In this document: in pieces, positions 32,804-41,225 of the stretch | Layout of the letters: the number at the start of each line of letters is the position of its first letter | Numbering within the stretch: the stretch's first letter is position 1 | Assembly: GCA_902801625.1 (NCBI GenBank) | Contig: CADCJI010000004.1 | Coordinates: forward strand, 62,001 to 126,000 | DNA length: 64,000 nt | Reading direction: 5' to 3' | Source: an uncultured Bacteroidia bacterium | GTDB lineage: Bacteria; Bacteroidota; Bacteroidia; Bacteroidales; F082 | The notes under the pieces: model-generated | What the model was told of the DNA's origin: nothing | The model's database searches: none | The model's input: the letters and a program-made list of their open reading frames with translations, nothing else | Position numbers and translations under genes: made by a program

Positions 32804-33914
32804 ATTTTTTCTCCGTCAGGTATTGTGATGGTGTTTGCCCATACTTTTTCTTGAACGAACGCAAGAAGGTGGCGTATGAATTGAAACCTGCCATCATTGC
32901 GATATCTTCCAAAGAGTGTTGGTTTTCAGAACTTTGACTATCTAACACAACTTTGGCTTCCTCCAAACGAAAGTCGTTGATGTAGTCGTAGAAGGTCGTA
33001 TGAAGTTCTTGATTGATATGATTGCTGAGGTACTGTCGGTTGGTGCCCAAATGCTGGGCCAACTTCTGCAAAGTCAGCGTGTTGTCAAGATAATACCGCT
33101 TTTCCTTCATTACCTTATCGATATCGCAGCCAATCAGGGACTTGCCAGCATTGGGTTGGGGCGTGGTAATTGCTGGTTCTTGAGGTTCGTTTTCATATTC
33201 GTCGGCGGGGGAGAGGGTGAACACCTGCTGATGTATCAGTTTGTGCATGACGTATAAAGCAATGCCGATGCAGATGAAGCAATAGAGTGTGTCGAAAAGC
33301 AAGTTGCTTCCGGTAGAGGGTTCTGAAAACCATGACTGTTGCGATAGGCTTTCAATTGCCCATAGCAGTTGGAAAGCGAAATAGAGGACAATCAAAATGT
33401 TTCCCCAACGCAGGTCGAAATACTCCAGGTCTCCAACATTGTCCAGTAACATTCGAGTATGTTTCTTGATGGAAAGAACCAAATACACCAATAAGGCCAG
33501 AGATACTGCCACAGTATAGATTTGCACGACCGTCAAAACCAATTGGCTTCGGCTGAGGACAAACAAGAGCATGGCAATTAAATAAGGTATCACCAAAAGC
33601 AAGAGTTGACGCGTTTTGTAACGATTGGGGAAAACCAGAGAGACGCCAAACATCATGTAGCCGCCTACAATCACATAGTCGAAGAGAACCAAAAGTGTGT
33701 TGAGGAACTCGGAGTAAGGTTGTTCACTGCAAGCTAAAACCACAAAGTTGTTGAAAAAGCCAAAACCATGCAAGATCAAGACAACAGCAAATACCCTTTG
33801 AAACTGATAGTTACGGTGTTTCAAGAGCATATAAATGCCGCATAACGTCAATAAACATTGCGTCATGCCCGACACGAAGCTTAGCAGCAATATATAGAAC
33901 GAATCGCTGTTCAT
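32799..33914 (-). CDS. Membrane-bound AraC-family transcriptional regulator
   Basis: 371 residues from the ATG at 33914 (codon 34 of the longest frame). The longer start is rejected because it lies upstream of the promoter box. Six or seven hydrophobic segments fill residues 1-250, then an acidic linker, then an AraC HTH domain (about 280-371: TLTLQKLAQHLGTNRQYLSNHINQ...IAMMAGFNSYATFLRSFKKKYGQTPSQYL). Such membrane AraC regulators occur in Bacteroidetes and read envelope or nutrient cues. It lies just upstream of galK on the same strand, but a terminator separates them, so control of the galactose genes is only a proposal. Confidence 0.82.
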   Translation of the reverse strand: MNSDSFYILLLSFVSGMTQCLLTLCGIYMLLKHRNYQFQRVFAVVLILHGFGFFNNFVVLACSEQPYSEFLNTLLVLFDYVIVGGYMMFGVSLVFPNRYKTRQLLLLVIPYLIAMLLFVLSRSQLVLTVVQIYTVAVSLALLVYLVLSIKKHTRMLLDNVGDLEYFDLRWGNILIVLYFAFQLLWAIESLSQQSWFSEPSTGSNLLFDTLYCFICIGIALYVMHKLIHQQVFTLSPADEYENEPQEPAITTPQPNAGKSLIGCDIDKVMKEKRYYLDNTLTLQKLAQHLGTNRQYLSNHINQELHTTFYDYINDFRLEEAKVVLDSQSSENQHSLEDIAMMAGFNSYATFLRSFKKKYGQTPSQYLTEKKS

Positions 33915-33919
33915 GTCGG

Positions 33920-33927
33920 CAAAGGTA
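33920..33927 (-). promoter_or_regulatory. Promoter -7 box of the AraC-type gene, giving a very short leader
   Basis: CAAAGGTA reads TACCTTTG on the minus strand and lies only five bases before the ATG at 33914. A transcript from it would begin at or beside the start codon. Confidence 0.6.
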
Positions 33928-33964
33928 CGTTTATTTCGTAACAAACTATGCCAATTACCTGCCA

Positions 33965-34034
33965 TTTTACGCATTGCAAACCGAAATTTTACGCAATGAC
34001 GAAAGCGAAACATTGTTTTTTACGCATTGCAAAC
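33965..34034. promoter_or_regulatory. Direct repeats upstream of the AraC-type gene (possible operator)
   Basis: TTTTACGCATTGCAAAC occurs exactly at 33965-33981 and 34018-34034, 53 bases apart (about five helical turns). A partial third copy TTTTACGCAATG lies at 33987-33998. Seventeen-base direct repeats are the usual form of AraC-family binding sites. Confidence 0.65.
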
Positions 34035-34132
34035 TGCTTTTTGGGCGAATGAAAGACCGGAGCAGAGAATTATGGTGACATTTGCGAAACGAAAAACAGG
34101 CTATAACATATTACAAACAAACATTATTCAAA

Positions 34133-35170
34133 ATGGAACAAAACAAAAATCAAGAAGCTTGGCGTTTGCTTGACGAAGCTTCAAAAATCAACGATCCTGC
34201 CACAAAGGCGGAAACCGACCACTTGGAAAACCTTCTCAAACAAGCCCGAGAAGTTGCCGATGACCCACATGAAGAAAGTTTCGCTCATGAGCATGAAGAT
34301 CTGTCCGATGTGGTTGCTTGGTCAAATCATCGTCACAAGACATGGAGTTGGGCTATCATCGGAGGTGCCTTGCTGGGCATTTTTTTGCTTTGGTGGCTGA
34401 CAAACTCGAAAAATGAAGATGTGGATAAAGAGAAGCAAAAGTTGGAAAAGGTTGAGGCTTGGAGCCAACCTTGCGACACGGTGATTACATACGAAAGCTG
34501 TGAAAAGCTCATCAGTAGGGTAGGCATGTATGATACTCCCAATAAATACAAGGCATACAAGCTGTCTGTTGCAAAAAATAGAGTAGAAGATTATAAAGAA
34601 AGTATTGCCAAAGCTGACTCAATGGAGTATTACGCTGCTCACAAGTCAGAATACGAAAAATCGCTCAAGGAGTGGGAGCCAAAATTCGATGAAATCAACA
34701 ACATGTCGTACGACAAGCTCAAGGAGGCTGCTGTGAAAGACGCAAAAAGCGATATCAAGGGCGTTAAAAGCGGTGCCAATTTCGTACTTACACTGCTCAT
34801 TATTGTTATTATTCTCATTCCTCTTTATATTTGGACTGGTTATCAGCACGGTTATGAGATCACTGCGAGCCGTAGACGTGAAAAAGTACTTTCGTGGATA
34901 CGCAAAATAGGTTTCGGCATTGCCGGTTTCTTCTTTGGCGCTGGACTCGTGTTCAAATTTTTCCCCGATGAAACCCCGAGGGAAAGACGTGAAAGAAAAG
35001 GTTTCTCCAATGATACGGGAAGAATAGGCACAAACTTGCTCTTTAAAGGTCTTCTCATGCTTGCAGGTGCCATTATTTTGGCCTTTGTGTCGATTTTCAT
35101 TATGTTGGTGGAAGTCATTGCCGGTTTGAAGCACAAGCTGAGAAATGCAAAATCCACTAGCAATGCCTAA
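34133..35170 (+). CDS. Membrane protein of unknown function
   Basis: 345 residues from the ATG at 34133; the TTG 17 codons upstream is less likely. The N-terminal 60 residues are hydrophilic and helical (NQEAWRLLDEASK...ADHLENLL-like). A membrane helix follows at about 75-92, a charged helical stretch (about 100-210), a second membrane helix (about 215-235) and two more near the end. The basic loop between them (RERRERKG) suggests cytoplasmic placement. I recognise no family. The next lipoprotein gene starts 73 bases after its stop. Confidence 0.65.
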   Translation: MEQNKNQEAWRLLDEASKINDPATKAETDHLENLLKQAREVADDPHEESFAHEHEDLSDVVAWSNHRHKTWSWAIIGGALLGIFLLWWLTNSKNEDVDKEKQKLEKVEAWSQPCDTVITYESCEKLISRVGMYDTPNKYKAYKLSVAKNRVEDYKESIAKADSMEYYAAHKSEYEKSLKEWEPKFDEINNMSYDKLKEAAVKDAKSDIKGVKSGANFVLTLLIIVIILIPLYIWTGYQHGYEITASRRREKVLSWIRKIGFGIAGFFFGAGLVFKFFPDETPRERRERKGFSNDTGRIGTNLLFKGLLMLAGAIILAFVSIFIMLVEVIAGLKHKLRNAKSTSNA

Positions 35171-35243
35171 ACCAAGTTCTGAGAATACTAAAAAATTGAC
35201 AATGAATAATTGGAAGACACCAAATAATAAAAATCTAACAACA

Positions 35244-35882
35244 ATGAAAAAAGCGAATTTCAATCTGATTTTAGGCGTGTTTTTAGCCTTTGCAGTGTGC
35301 ATGATGACTTCATGCAAGAAAATTGACGACATCACGAACCCGACCAAATATGGTCGCATCCAAGGTATCGTGACCAACTACACCACCAACGAACCGCTAC
35401 AAGGTGTGAACATCTCGCTCAGCCCGAGCGGACTCTCCGCCGTGACGGGAAGCGACGGACGTTATGAATTCAACGACATCGAAGTCGGGCAATACACCGT
35501 GCAAGGCATGAAGACGGGCTTCGAGACCAACACGAAGAGCATTGTCGTGACCGAAAACGGCGTGGCCTCGGGCGACATGCAAATGCGCACCGCCACCACG
35601 GGCTTCAATCTAAACGTAGAATACCTGGATTTCGGCAACCATTTCAACACGCTTACTTTCAAGATTATCAACGCCAGCACAACCACGCCGATGAGTTGGG
35701 AAATCTTCGAAAGCCTGAACTGGCTCACCGTGACGCCCAATACGGGCAACCTGCAAGGCGGCCAGGAAGTGACCCTCATAGTGACCATAGACCGTACCTT
35801 AATTAATCAGAACACCACGGGCAACATCACCATCCATAGCGCCGACATGGATAAGATCCTGCCCGTCAGTGTGAGCCTCTGA
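35244..35882 (+). CDS. Lipoprotein: carboxypeptidase-regulatory-like domain plus BACON domain
   Basis: 212 residues from the ATG at 35244. Lipobox MMTSC (Cys22). Residues about 35-110 form the carboxypeptidase-regulatory-like sandwich (GIVTNYTTNEPLQGVNISL...GSDGRYEFNDIEVGQYTV). Residues about 118-212 form a BACON domain (LDFGN...FKIINAS...SWEIFESLNWLTVTPNTG...VTIDR), a fold tied to glycan or mucin binding in Bacteroidetes. It is a shorter paralogue of the gene at 36060, with which it shares long near-identical stretches. Confidence 0.8.
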   Translation: MKKANFNLILGVFLAFAVCMMTSCKKIDDITNPTKYGRIQGIVTNYTTNEPLQGVNISLSPSGLSAVTGSDGRYEFNDIEVGQYTVQGMKTGFETNTKSIVVTENGVASGDMQMRTATTGFNLNVEYLDFGNHFNTLTFKIINASTTTPMSWEIFESLNWLTVTPNTGNLQGGQEVTLIVTIDRTLINQNTTGNITIHSADMDKILPVSVSL

Positions 35883-35884
35883 TG

Positions 35885-36013
35885 AGTTTCCCCTTTCGGG
35901 GAATGGAAGGGATGCTTTTGTTACAAGCGGCTCGAAGTGCTACGATTTGATAACCTCTTATTGCCGCCGCTGTATAACTAGACCAAAGCACTCCATTCCC
36001 CGCAGGGGAAACT
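35885..36013. repeat. MITE-like inverted repeat between two paralogous lipoprotein genes
   Basis: Arms of about 30 bases. The left arm opens AGTTTCCCC..CGGGGAATGGA (from 35885) and the reverse complement of the right arm (ending 36013) reads the same. Each end also folds on itself (TTCCCC/GGGGAA). The centre has no open frame. Confidence 0.75.
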
Positions 36014-36059
36014 AGAACGATTAAATCTTTGAATCTTTGAATATTAAATCCTTAAACAA

Positions 36060-37919
36060 ATGAAAAAACTCAATCTGATTCTCGGCATCATCTGCGCCTT
36101 TGCAGTGTGCCTCGTCTCCTGCCAAAAGGAGAAAACCACAGGACAAATCCAAGGCCTTGTGACCAATGCCAACACCTCCGAACCCATCCAGGGCGTGAAC
36201 ATCTCGCTCAGCCCGACGGGCGCCTCCGCCGTCACGGGCAGCGACGGACGCTACGAGTTTGCCAACCTCCAACCCGGTAACTACACCGTGCAAGGCGTGA
36301 AAACCGGCTTCGAGAGCAACACGAAGAACATCACCATCACCTCGGGCAACACCTCGTCGGGCGACATGCAGCTGCGCCCCGCCGCCACGGGCTTCCGCCT
36401 CAACGTGGAATACCTCGACTTCGGCACCAACTTCTCTCAACTGCAGTTCAAGATCATCAACGCCAGCGCGAACACGCCGATGAGTTGGGAAATCATGGAA
36501 AGCCTCAACTGGCTTGCCGTCACGCCCAACACAGGCAACCTGCAAGGCGGCCAAGAGACCACCATCACAGTGAACATTGACCGTTCGCTCATCACCCAAA
36601 GCACCACGGCCAACATTACTGTACGTAGCGCCGACCAAAGCATCGTGATGCCCATCAACGTGAGTGTTGCAGGCAACAACGGGCCTCAACTGCAATTGAG
36701 CGAAAACTCACTCGACTTTGGAACTACAGCTAATAGTCTTGCTTTCTATGTGATGAACACTGGCCCGTCAAACACCTCACTCAACTGGGTTTGCTCCAAT
36801 ATCAACGTCAGTTGGCTGACTTTGACACCTACTGAAGGCAACACCGCTGGTGGTGCCAGCACCATGGTTACAGCCACCATCGACCGCAGCCAAATCACGG
36901 GAATGGTCTCCACATCGGTCACGGTGAACGGTGCGGGCAGCACGTCCACCATCACCTTCTCGGCCTCGGCGAGTGGCAGTGGCAGCGCCATCCTGCAACT
37001 GAGCGAAGGCTCGCTCGACTTTGGCGAAACCGCCACCACCAAGACCTTCCAAGTGAAGAACGTGGGCAGCGACGGCACCACGCTCAGCTGGAGCATCGAC
37101 CCGCTTAATGTAGACTGGCTGACCCTCACGCCGATGAGCGGCACCACCGCCTCGGGCAGCGGCACCTTGGTGACCGCCCTCGTGGACCGCACTAAGATCA
37201 GCGGCCCCGTTTCGACCACCATTACCGTTGTAGGCACCAACAACAGCGCGAACCTCAATGTTTCGGTCCAATATGTCGATAATAGTCTGGTGATTGCTGA
37301 CGGTCTGTTCTGCTTCTTCAATTTCGACGGAGACGAGATTGTGGATTACTATGGGAACTACACAGGTGTCAATAGTGGCACAATAGCGTCTACAGACACT
37401 CCTTCAGGAGAAGGCCAATCCAGACAATTTGATGGTAACTCTTTCATCATGGTGCAAGACAACTTCATTCCCGCTGGGAATACAATCTCTATTAATCTAT
37501 GGTTCAAGACAGGTAGGAGTGATCAGTATTTAATTGGAAGTGATATCGAAATCGCAAATAACAAATTCGGATGCTGTTTTGAAATCACAAATACACAATG
37601 TCTACAATATACTGGTTATAGTGGATATTACGGGACTACTATTGCATGGACCACTAATCCAATTACATCATATATTGACAACCGATGGCACATGTTGACA
37701 GTGGTTTGTAGTGGAAATATGTGGATGATTTATTTGGATGGTAGTCTATTTGAAACAAAATCCAAAGATTCACCCTGGTCTAGCAATGTTAACATGACCT
37801 TCTTCGGTACAGTTTCAAATAATTCCAAAATCTTCAACGGCAAGCTCGACAACTTCCGCAGTTACAATCGTGCTTTGACGGCACAGGAGGTACAGACGCT
37901 GTATAACGCGAAGCAATAA
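36060..37919 (+). CDS. Lipoprotein: carboxypeptidase-regulatory-like, three BACON domains, LamG-like lectin domain
   Basis: 619 residues. Lipobox CLVSC (Cys21). Domains: regulatory-like sandwich (about 28-100), BACON 1 (about 108-200), BACON 2 (about 206-300), BACON 3 (about 308-400), then a concanavalin/LamG-like domain (about 410-619: GLFCFFNFDGDEIVDYYGNYTG...SINLWFKTG...RWHMLTVVCSGNMWMIYLDG...GKLDNFRSYNRALTAQEVQTLYN). The layout points to a surface protein that binds carbohydrate. Its N-terminal half duplicates the gene at 35244, and its last codons recur in the broken copy at 40910. Confidence 0.85.
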   Translation: MKKLNLILGIICAFAVCLVSCQKEKTTGQIQGLVTNANTSEPIQGVNISLSPTGASAVTGSDGRYEFANLQPGNYTVQGVKTGFESNTKNITITSGNTSSGDMQLRPAATGFRLNVEYLDFGTNFSQLQFKIINASANTPMSWEIMESLNWLAVTPNTGNLQGGQETTITVNIDRSLITQSTTANITVRSADQSIVMPINVSVAGNNGPQLQLSENSLDFGTTANSLAFYVMNTGPSNTSLNWVCSNINVSWLTLTPTEGNTAGGASTMVTATIDRSQITGMVSTSVTVNGAGSTSTITFSASASGSGSAILQLSEGSLDFGETATTKTFQVKNVGSDGTTLSWSIDPLNVDWLTLTPMSGTTASGSGTLVTALVDRTKISGPVSTTITVVGTNNSANLNVSVQYVDNSLVIADGLFCFFNFDGDEIVDYYGNYTGVNSGTIASTDTPSGEGQSRQFDGNSFIMVQDNFIPAGNTISINLWFKTGRSDQYLIGSDIEIANNKFGCCFEITNTQCLQYTGYSGYYGTTIAWTTNPITSYIDNRWHMLTVVCSGNMWMIYLDGSLFETKSKDSPWSSNVNMTFFGTVSNNSKIFNGKLDNFRSYNRALTAQEVQTLYNAKQ

Positions 37920-37983
37920 GACAAGAAAATAAACTTTAATGAAGATGTGCAGCATTGGTTTGCATAAAAGGTAATAGAATTTG

Positions 37984-38036
37984 GCTGTCAGCAGTCAGCC
38001 CGGGAGCCACCGAGCTGATAGCTGACGGCTGATAGC
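37984..38036. repeat. Palindromic GCTGTCAGC-type intergenic repeat
   Basis: GGCTGTCAGCAGTCAGC (from 37984) faces GCTGATAGCTGACGGC and a further GCTGATAGC (to 38036). Imperfect inverted repeat in the 204-base gap before the T9SS cargo gene. Confidence 0.55.
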
Positions 38037-38123
38037 TTACAACTAAGAAGCCTATAATAATGCAGTTTAATTTTGAATAGTTACTTATTACAAACGAACC
38101 TATCAAATAATACTTACTTTAAT

Positions 38124-39857
38124 ATGAAAAGATTGCAACTCATCATTGTGCTGATGGGCTTAGGATCAGCGCTAATGGCTCAGCCATTCGCGTATTCCTA
38201 CATTGAAGTGAACAATGTGCGTGGATGCATCCTTGGCAACGGATGCCTTATGGACAATCACCAGACCACCCCTTATTCTTCGTGGGAAGTGCCCAAAGAC
38301 AGTGGAAAATCACCATTATTCCAACATGCCCTTTGGATTGGAGGTATATCTACGGCAGACAACTCCTTGCATTTGGCAGGCGACCATTATGGTCAAAACG
38401 GACAAGAGTTTTGGTCGGGACCGCTTCGCCTATCTGATGCTTCGACCGATGCAACTACGGTTGAGAAATACAGCCATGTTTGGAATCTCACCAAAGAACA
38501 GATTGAAGATTTCATTGCTCACCATGCTGAACCAGGTTACACCATTCCAGAGGACATCCTGACCTGGCCTGCTCATGGTGATGCTGGATTCGCAGAGAAT
38601 CTCGCCCCTTTTGTCGATGTGGATGCCAATGGTGTGTACCAGCCTGAACATGGCGACTATCCAAAAATCGAAGGCGACCAATGCCTGTTCTTTATCTTCA
38701 ACGATAGCTATCAAACCCACACAGAGTTTGCTGGGGAACCATTGGGGCTCGAAGTCCATGCGATGGTGTATGCCTACGATAGACCTGACAACGAATACCT
38801 GAACAATACGGTATTCTTCAACTATAAACTCTTCAATCGCTCCGCTAACACCTATACAGGTACTTATGTTGGATTATGGAACGACTGGGATATCGGATAT
38901 GGATATGATGATTATGTGGGATGTGATGTGCATCGTGGTGCAAGTTACGGCTATAACGCAGATCCCGAGGATGACACTTATGGCACCAATCATCCCGCAC
39001 AAGTTTGCAAAATCCTTGCAGGCCCCTATATGGATCCTGATGGATTGGACAACCCATCCTACAATGGAAATAGCGAAAGTTTAGACAACAACAGGAACGC
39101 TTTTAACGGAACAAATTTCGGCAATGGTGTCATCGATGACGAGCGCATGGGTATGACAAGATTCATTGGCCAATACAATAGCTCTGGGGATGTTGGCGAC
39201 CCTTCCACCGCTGAAGAGGTGTATAACTATTTACGATCTATTTGGAGAAGTGGAGTTCATTTAATGTATGGAGGCGATGGTTTTGCTGGTCCATGGGTGG
39301 TGGGACCAAATTGTTCTTTCCAATACCCCGGAGATTCCGACCCTTGCAATATCGGAACTTTTGGTGAAGCTCCCAATGCAAATCCAATGGGTTGGTATTA
39401 CAACACGCCAGAACACTATTGGACGGAGACTCATGAGGGCAACGCTCCTGGAGACCGAAGAGGGTTAGCTTCCATGGGGCCTTTCACTTTTGCCTCTGGC
39501 AGTATGCAAGAGATAGACTTCGCCGAAGTCACTGTATGGGGTGATGGACGTGCTTCGGCAATGGAGCGCATCGGTGAATATATCGATTATGTCGCAGAAT
39601 ACGCTGGGTTCCCCACCACGAGCGTCAACGAACTTCAAGACACCCCGAGGGAAAGCTTGATGCTCTATCCTAATCCCACACAAGACCATTTTACGGTGGA
39701 AGGCACAGGACACCTGGTCATCATGAACGTCTTAGGACAACAAGTGATGTCAATGAATATCAATGGTGTTGAAACAGTGAAACTACCTCAAGGGATGTAT
39801 TTCTTGCGACTGGAACAAGAAAACGGAGTGAGGACAGGTCGCATCGTTGTCGAATAA
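38124..39857 (+). CDS. Large secreted protein with T9SS sorting domain
   Basis: 577 residues from the ATG at 38124, chosen for its signal peptide (KRLQLIIVLMGLGSALMAQ). The body is rich in Asp, Gly, Tyr and Trp (GLWNDWDIGYGYDDYVGCDVHRG) with acidic loops that could bind calcium. Residues about 500-577 are a type A sorting domain (LMLYPNPTQDHFTV...VIMNVLGQQVMSMNI...LPQGMYFLRLEQ). I do not recognise the central domain; similar long T9SS proteins exist in Bacteroidetes without known function. Exported through the type IX system. Confidence 0.8.
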   Translation: MKRLQLIIVLMGLGSALMAQPFAYSYIEVNNVRGCILGNGCLMDNHQTTPYSSWEVPKDSGKSPLFQHALWIGGISTADNSLHLAGDHYGQNGQEFWSGPLRLSDASTDATTVEKYSHVWNLTKEQIEDFIAHHAEPGYTIPEDILTWPAHGDAGFAENLAPFVDVDANGVYQPEHGDYPKIEGDQCLFFIFNDSYQTHTEFAGEPLGLEVHAMVYAYDRPDNEYLNNTVFFNYKLFNRSANTYTGTYVGLWNDWDIGYGYDDYVGCDVHRGASYGYNADPEDDTYGTNHPAQVCKILAGPYMDPDGLDNPSYNGNSESLDNNRNAFNGTNFGNGVIDDERMGMTRFIGQYNSSGDVGDPSTAEEVYNYLRSIWRSGVHLMYGGDGFAGPWVVGPNCSFQYPGDSDPCNIGTFGEAPNANPMGWYYNTPEHYWTETHEGNAPGDRRGLASMGPFTFASGSMQEIDFAEVTVWGDGRASAMERIGEYIDYVAEYAGFPTTSVNELQDTPRESLMLYPNPTQDHFTVEGTGHLVIMNVLGQQVMSMNINGVETVKLPQGMYFLRLEQENGVRTGRIVVE

Positions 39858-40045
39858 GACTTGTTGAATAACTCAAAATCCCAAAAGAAAGAAAGTGACG
39901 AGTTGTATGAATATCATCCGATAAAAAGGGTGATAACAATCAACAAGTTATTTCCTTATTATGGTGACATTTGCTCCAATTTAATTTCATTGCAACAATT
40001 AACCCCGACGAGCCATAATGGGTAATAACCATGGCACATTAAACT

Positions 40046-40756
40046 ATGAAAAAGAAAAGCGTATTTGCAACCCTGTTTTGCGCAGGCATTTTTGCGACCT
40101 CGCTCATTCTCACTTCCTGTGGAGGTGGTGGAACCTCCTCGTCATCATCATCTGTGAAAATCAAGGATTATCCTGAGAATGAAATCTTTGGAAAAATTCC
40201 TGGAATATTATGCCAATTCTTTGAAAAAGACTCCATCTTTGAGAGTCAGTATGATAAGGAGAGAGAAAAGATAGAAGAAAAAGCGTATAAGACTAAAAAT
40301 CAGGATGAAATCTTGAAACTTTACGAAGAGATTGAAAAGCTTAGTGATGAAAGAGACAATAAAGTGGAAAAAGCGAGAGAAGAGAAAAGCGCCGCTATTG
40401 AAAAAGAAAAGGCTGCTTTGATTGGAAAGAGCATTCCGTTTGAGATGGAAGAGGAGGCTTGGTATGAAATCACAAACCTTGTGATTACCGATGTCAATTC
40501 AGATGGTACGGCTCTCATTACAGGCACCTTTAAGGTGATTAACGAAGAAAGAGTGAAAAAAGCTTTCTTCAGCTATCCTTCAATTTTCTGTAGTTGCTTG
40601 GATTCACAGGGAAATGTAATTTGTGAGTATTGCAATTCGAATACAGTTAAAAAGGGCGATGAGAACTTGGTCTTTAAGACTGGTTTTTCACTTTTTAGAG
40701 ATTCAGGAAAAGCCTTCTTGGATTTTGCAAAGGTTAGGTTCTTGAATAAAGATTAG
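40046..40756 (+). CDS. Lipoprotein with coiled-coil segment
   Basis: 236 residues. Lipobox ILTSC (Cys25) followed by Gly/Ser-rich linker. Residues about 65-125 form a strongly charged coiled coil (YDKEREKIEEKAYKTK...EEIEKLSDERDNKVEKAREE). The C-terminal part is beta-rich (WYEITNLVITDVNSDGTALITGTFKV) and has a cluster of four cysteines (SCLDSQGNVICEYC). A/T-rich compared with its neighbours. No family recognised. Confidence 0.65.
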   Translation: MKKKSVFATLFCAGIFATSLILTSCGGGGTSSSSSSVKIKDYPENEIFGKIPGILCQFFEKDSIFESQYDKEREKIEEKAYKTKNQDEILKLYEEIEKLSDERDNKVEKAREEKSAAIEKEKAALIGKSIPFEMEEEAWYEITNLVITDVNSDGTALITGTFKVINEERVKKAFFSYPSIFCSCLDSQGNVICEYCNSNTVKKGDENLVFKTGFSLFRDSGKAFLDFAKVRFLNKD

Positions 40757-40762
40757 TTCCTC

Positions 40763-40855
40763 ATGTCGTGGGAGGATATCGGCTGGTATAGGAGTAAATA
40801 TGCGAAGAACTTTGCCTACTTTACCAAACTGCGCTTTGAGAAGACCAAGAAATAA
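40763..40855 (+). CDS. Possible 30-residue ORF or gene remnant
   Basis: ATG at 40763 to TAA at 40853-40855. The product opens MSWEDIGWYRSK and ends RFEKTKK: aromatic and basic. It starts seven bases after the previous stop. It could be a small protein or the tail of a lost gene; there is no further support. Confidence 0.25.
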   Translation: MSWEDIGWYRSKYAKNFAYFTKLRFEKTKK

Positions 40856-40909
40856 TAAACTGTCAATTAATTGGTAGACAAATTAATATATTATCAAAAT
40901 CAAACAACA

Positions 40910-41027
40910 ATGAAAAAAGCAAATTTCAATTATCGATTTCTATTCCGGCAAGATGGACAACTTCCGCAGCTACAACCGCCCATTGACGGCTTCTGAAATA
41001 CAAACGCTATACAACGCCAAACAATAA
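40910..41027 (+). pseudogene. Collapsed copy of a BACON/LamG lipoprotein gene
   Basis: The first seven codons (MKKANFN) and the bases just before them match the start of the gene at 35244. After an abrupt joint, in a different frame, the sequence reads DFYSGKMDNFRSYNRPLTASEIQTLYNAKQ with a stop at 41025-41027, matching the end of the gene at 36060. The whole middle is missing and the frame is broken. A deletion between two parts of a third paralogue explains it. Its terminator at 41054 is intact. Confidence 0.8.
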
Positions 41028-41053
41028 AAGAACAAGAACGTGACATTTTTTTT

Positions 41054-41090
41054 GGTGGTCTTGGAGATTATTCTGGGGCCACCTTTTTTT
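41054..41090 (+). terminator. Intrinsic terminator after the collapsed lipoprotein gene
   Basis: Arms GGTGG (41054-41058) and CCACC (41079-41083), extended by a few looser pairs, then seven T. Confidence 0.75.
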
Positions 41091-41175
41091 GTCATTCGTC
41101 AATTGGACATAAAACCATGTCTTTCAATTTGCGAGATAAAAATCGACAACCTACATCAACTGAGGGATAATTTTG

Positions 41176-41183
41176 TATTTTTG
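41176..41183 (+). promoter_or_regulatory. Promoter -7 box of the M64 peptidase gene
   Basis: TATTTTTG, 42 bases before the ATG at 41226. Confidence 0.55.
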
Positions 41184-41225
41184 CCCATTCAAACATTCAG
41201 ATTCCTAACAAAATAAGCCTAAGAG

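Noticed and set aside
32799-34013. Longer start for the AraC-type regulator
   Set aside because: The extra 33 codons lie upstream of the -7 box and cover the direct repeats.
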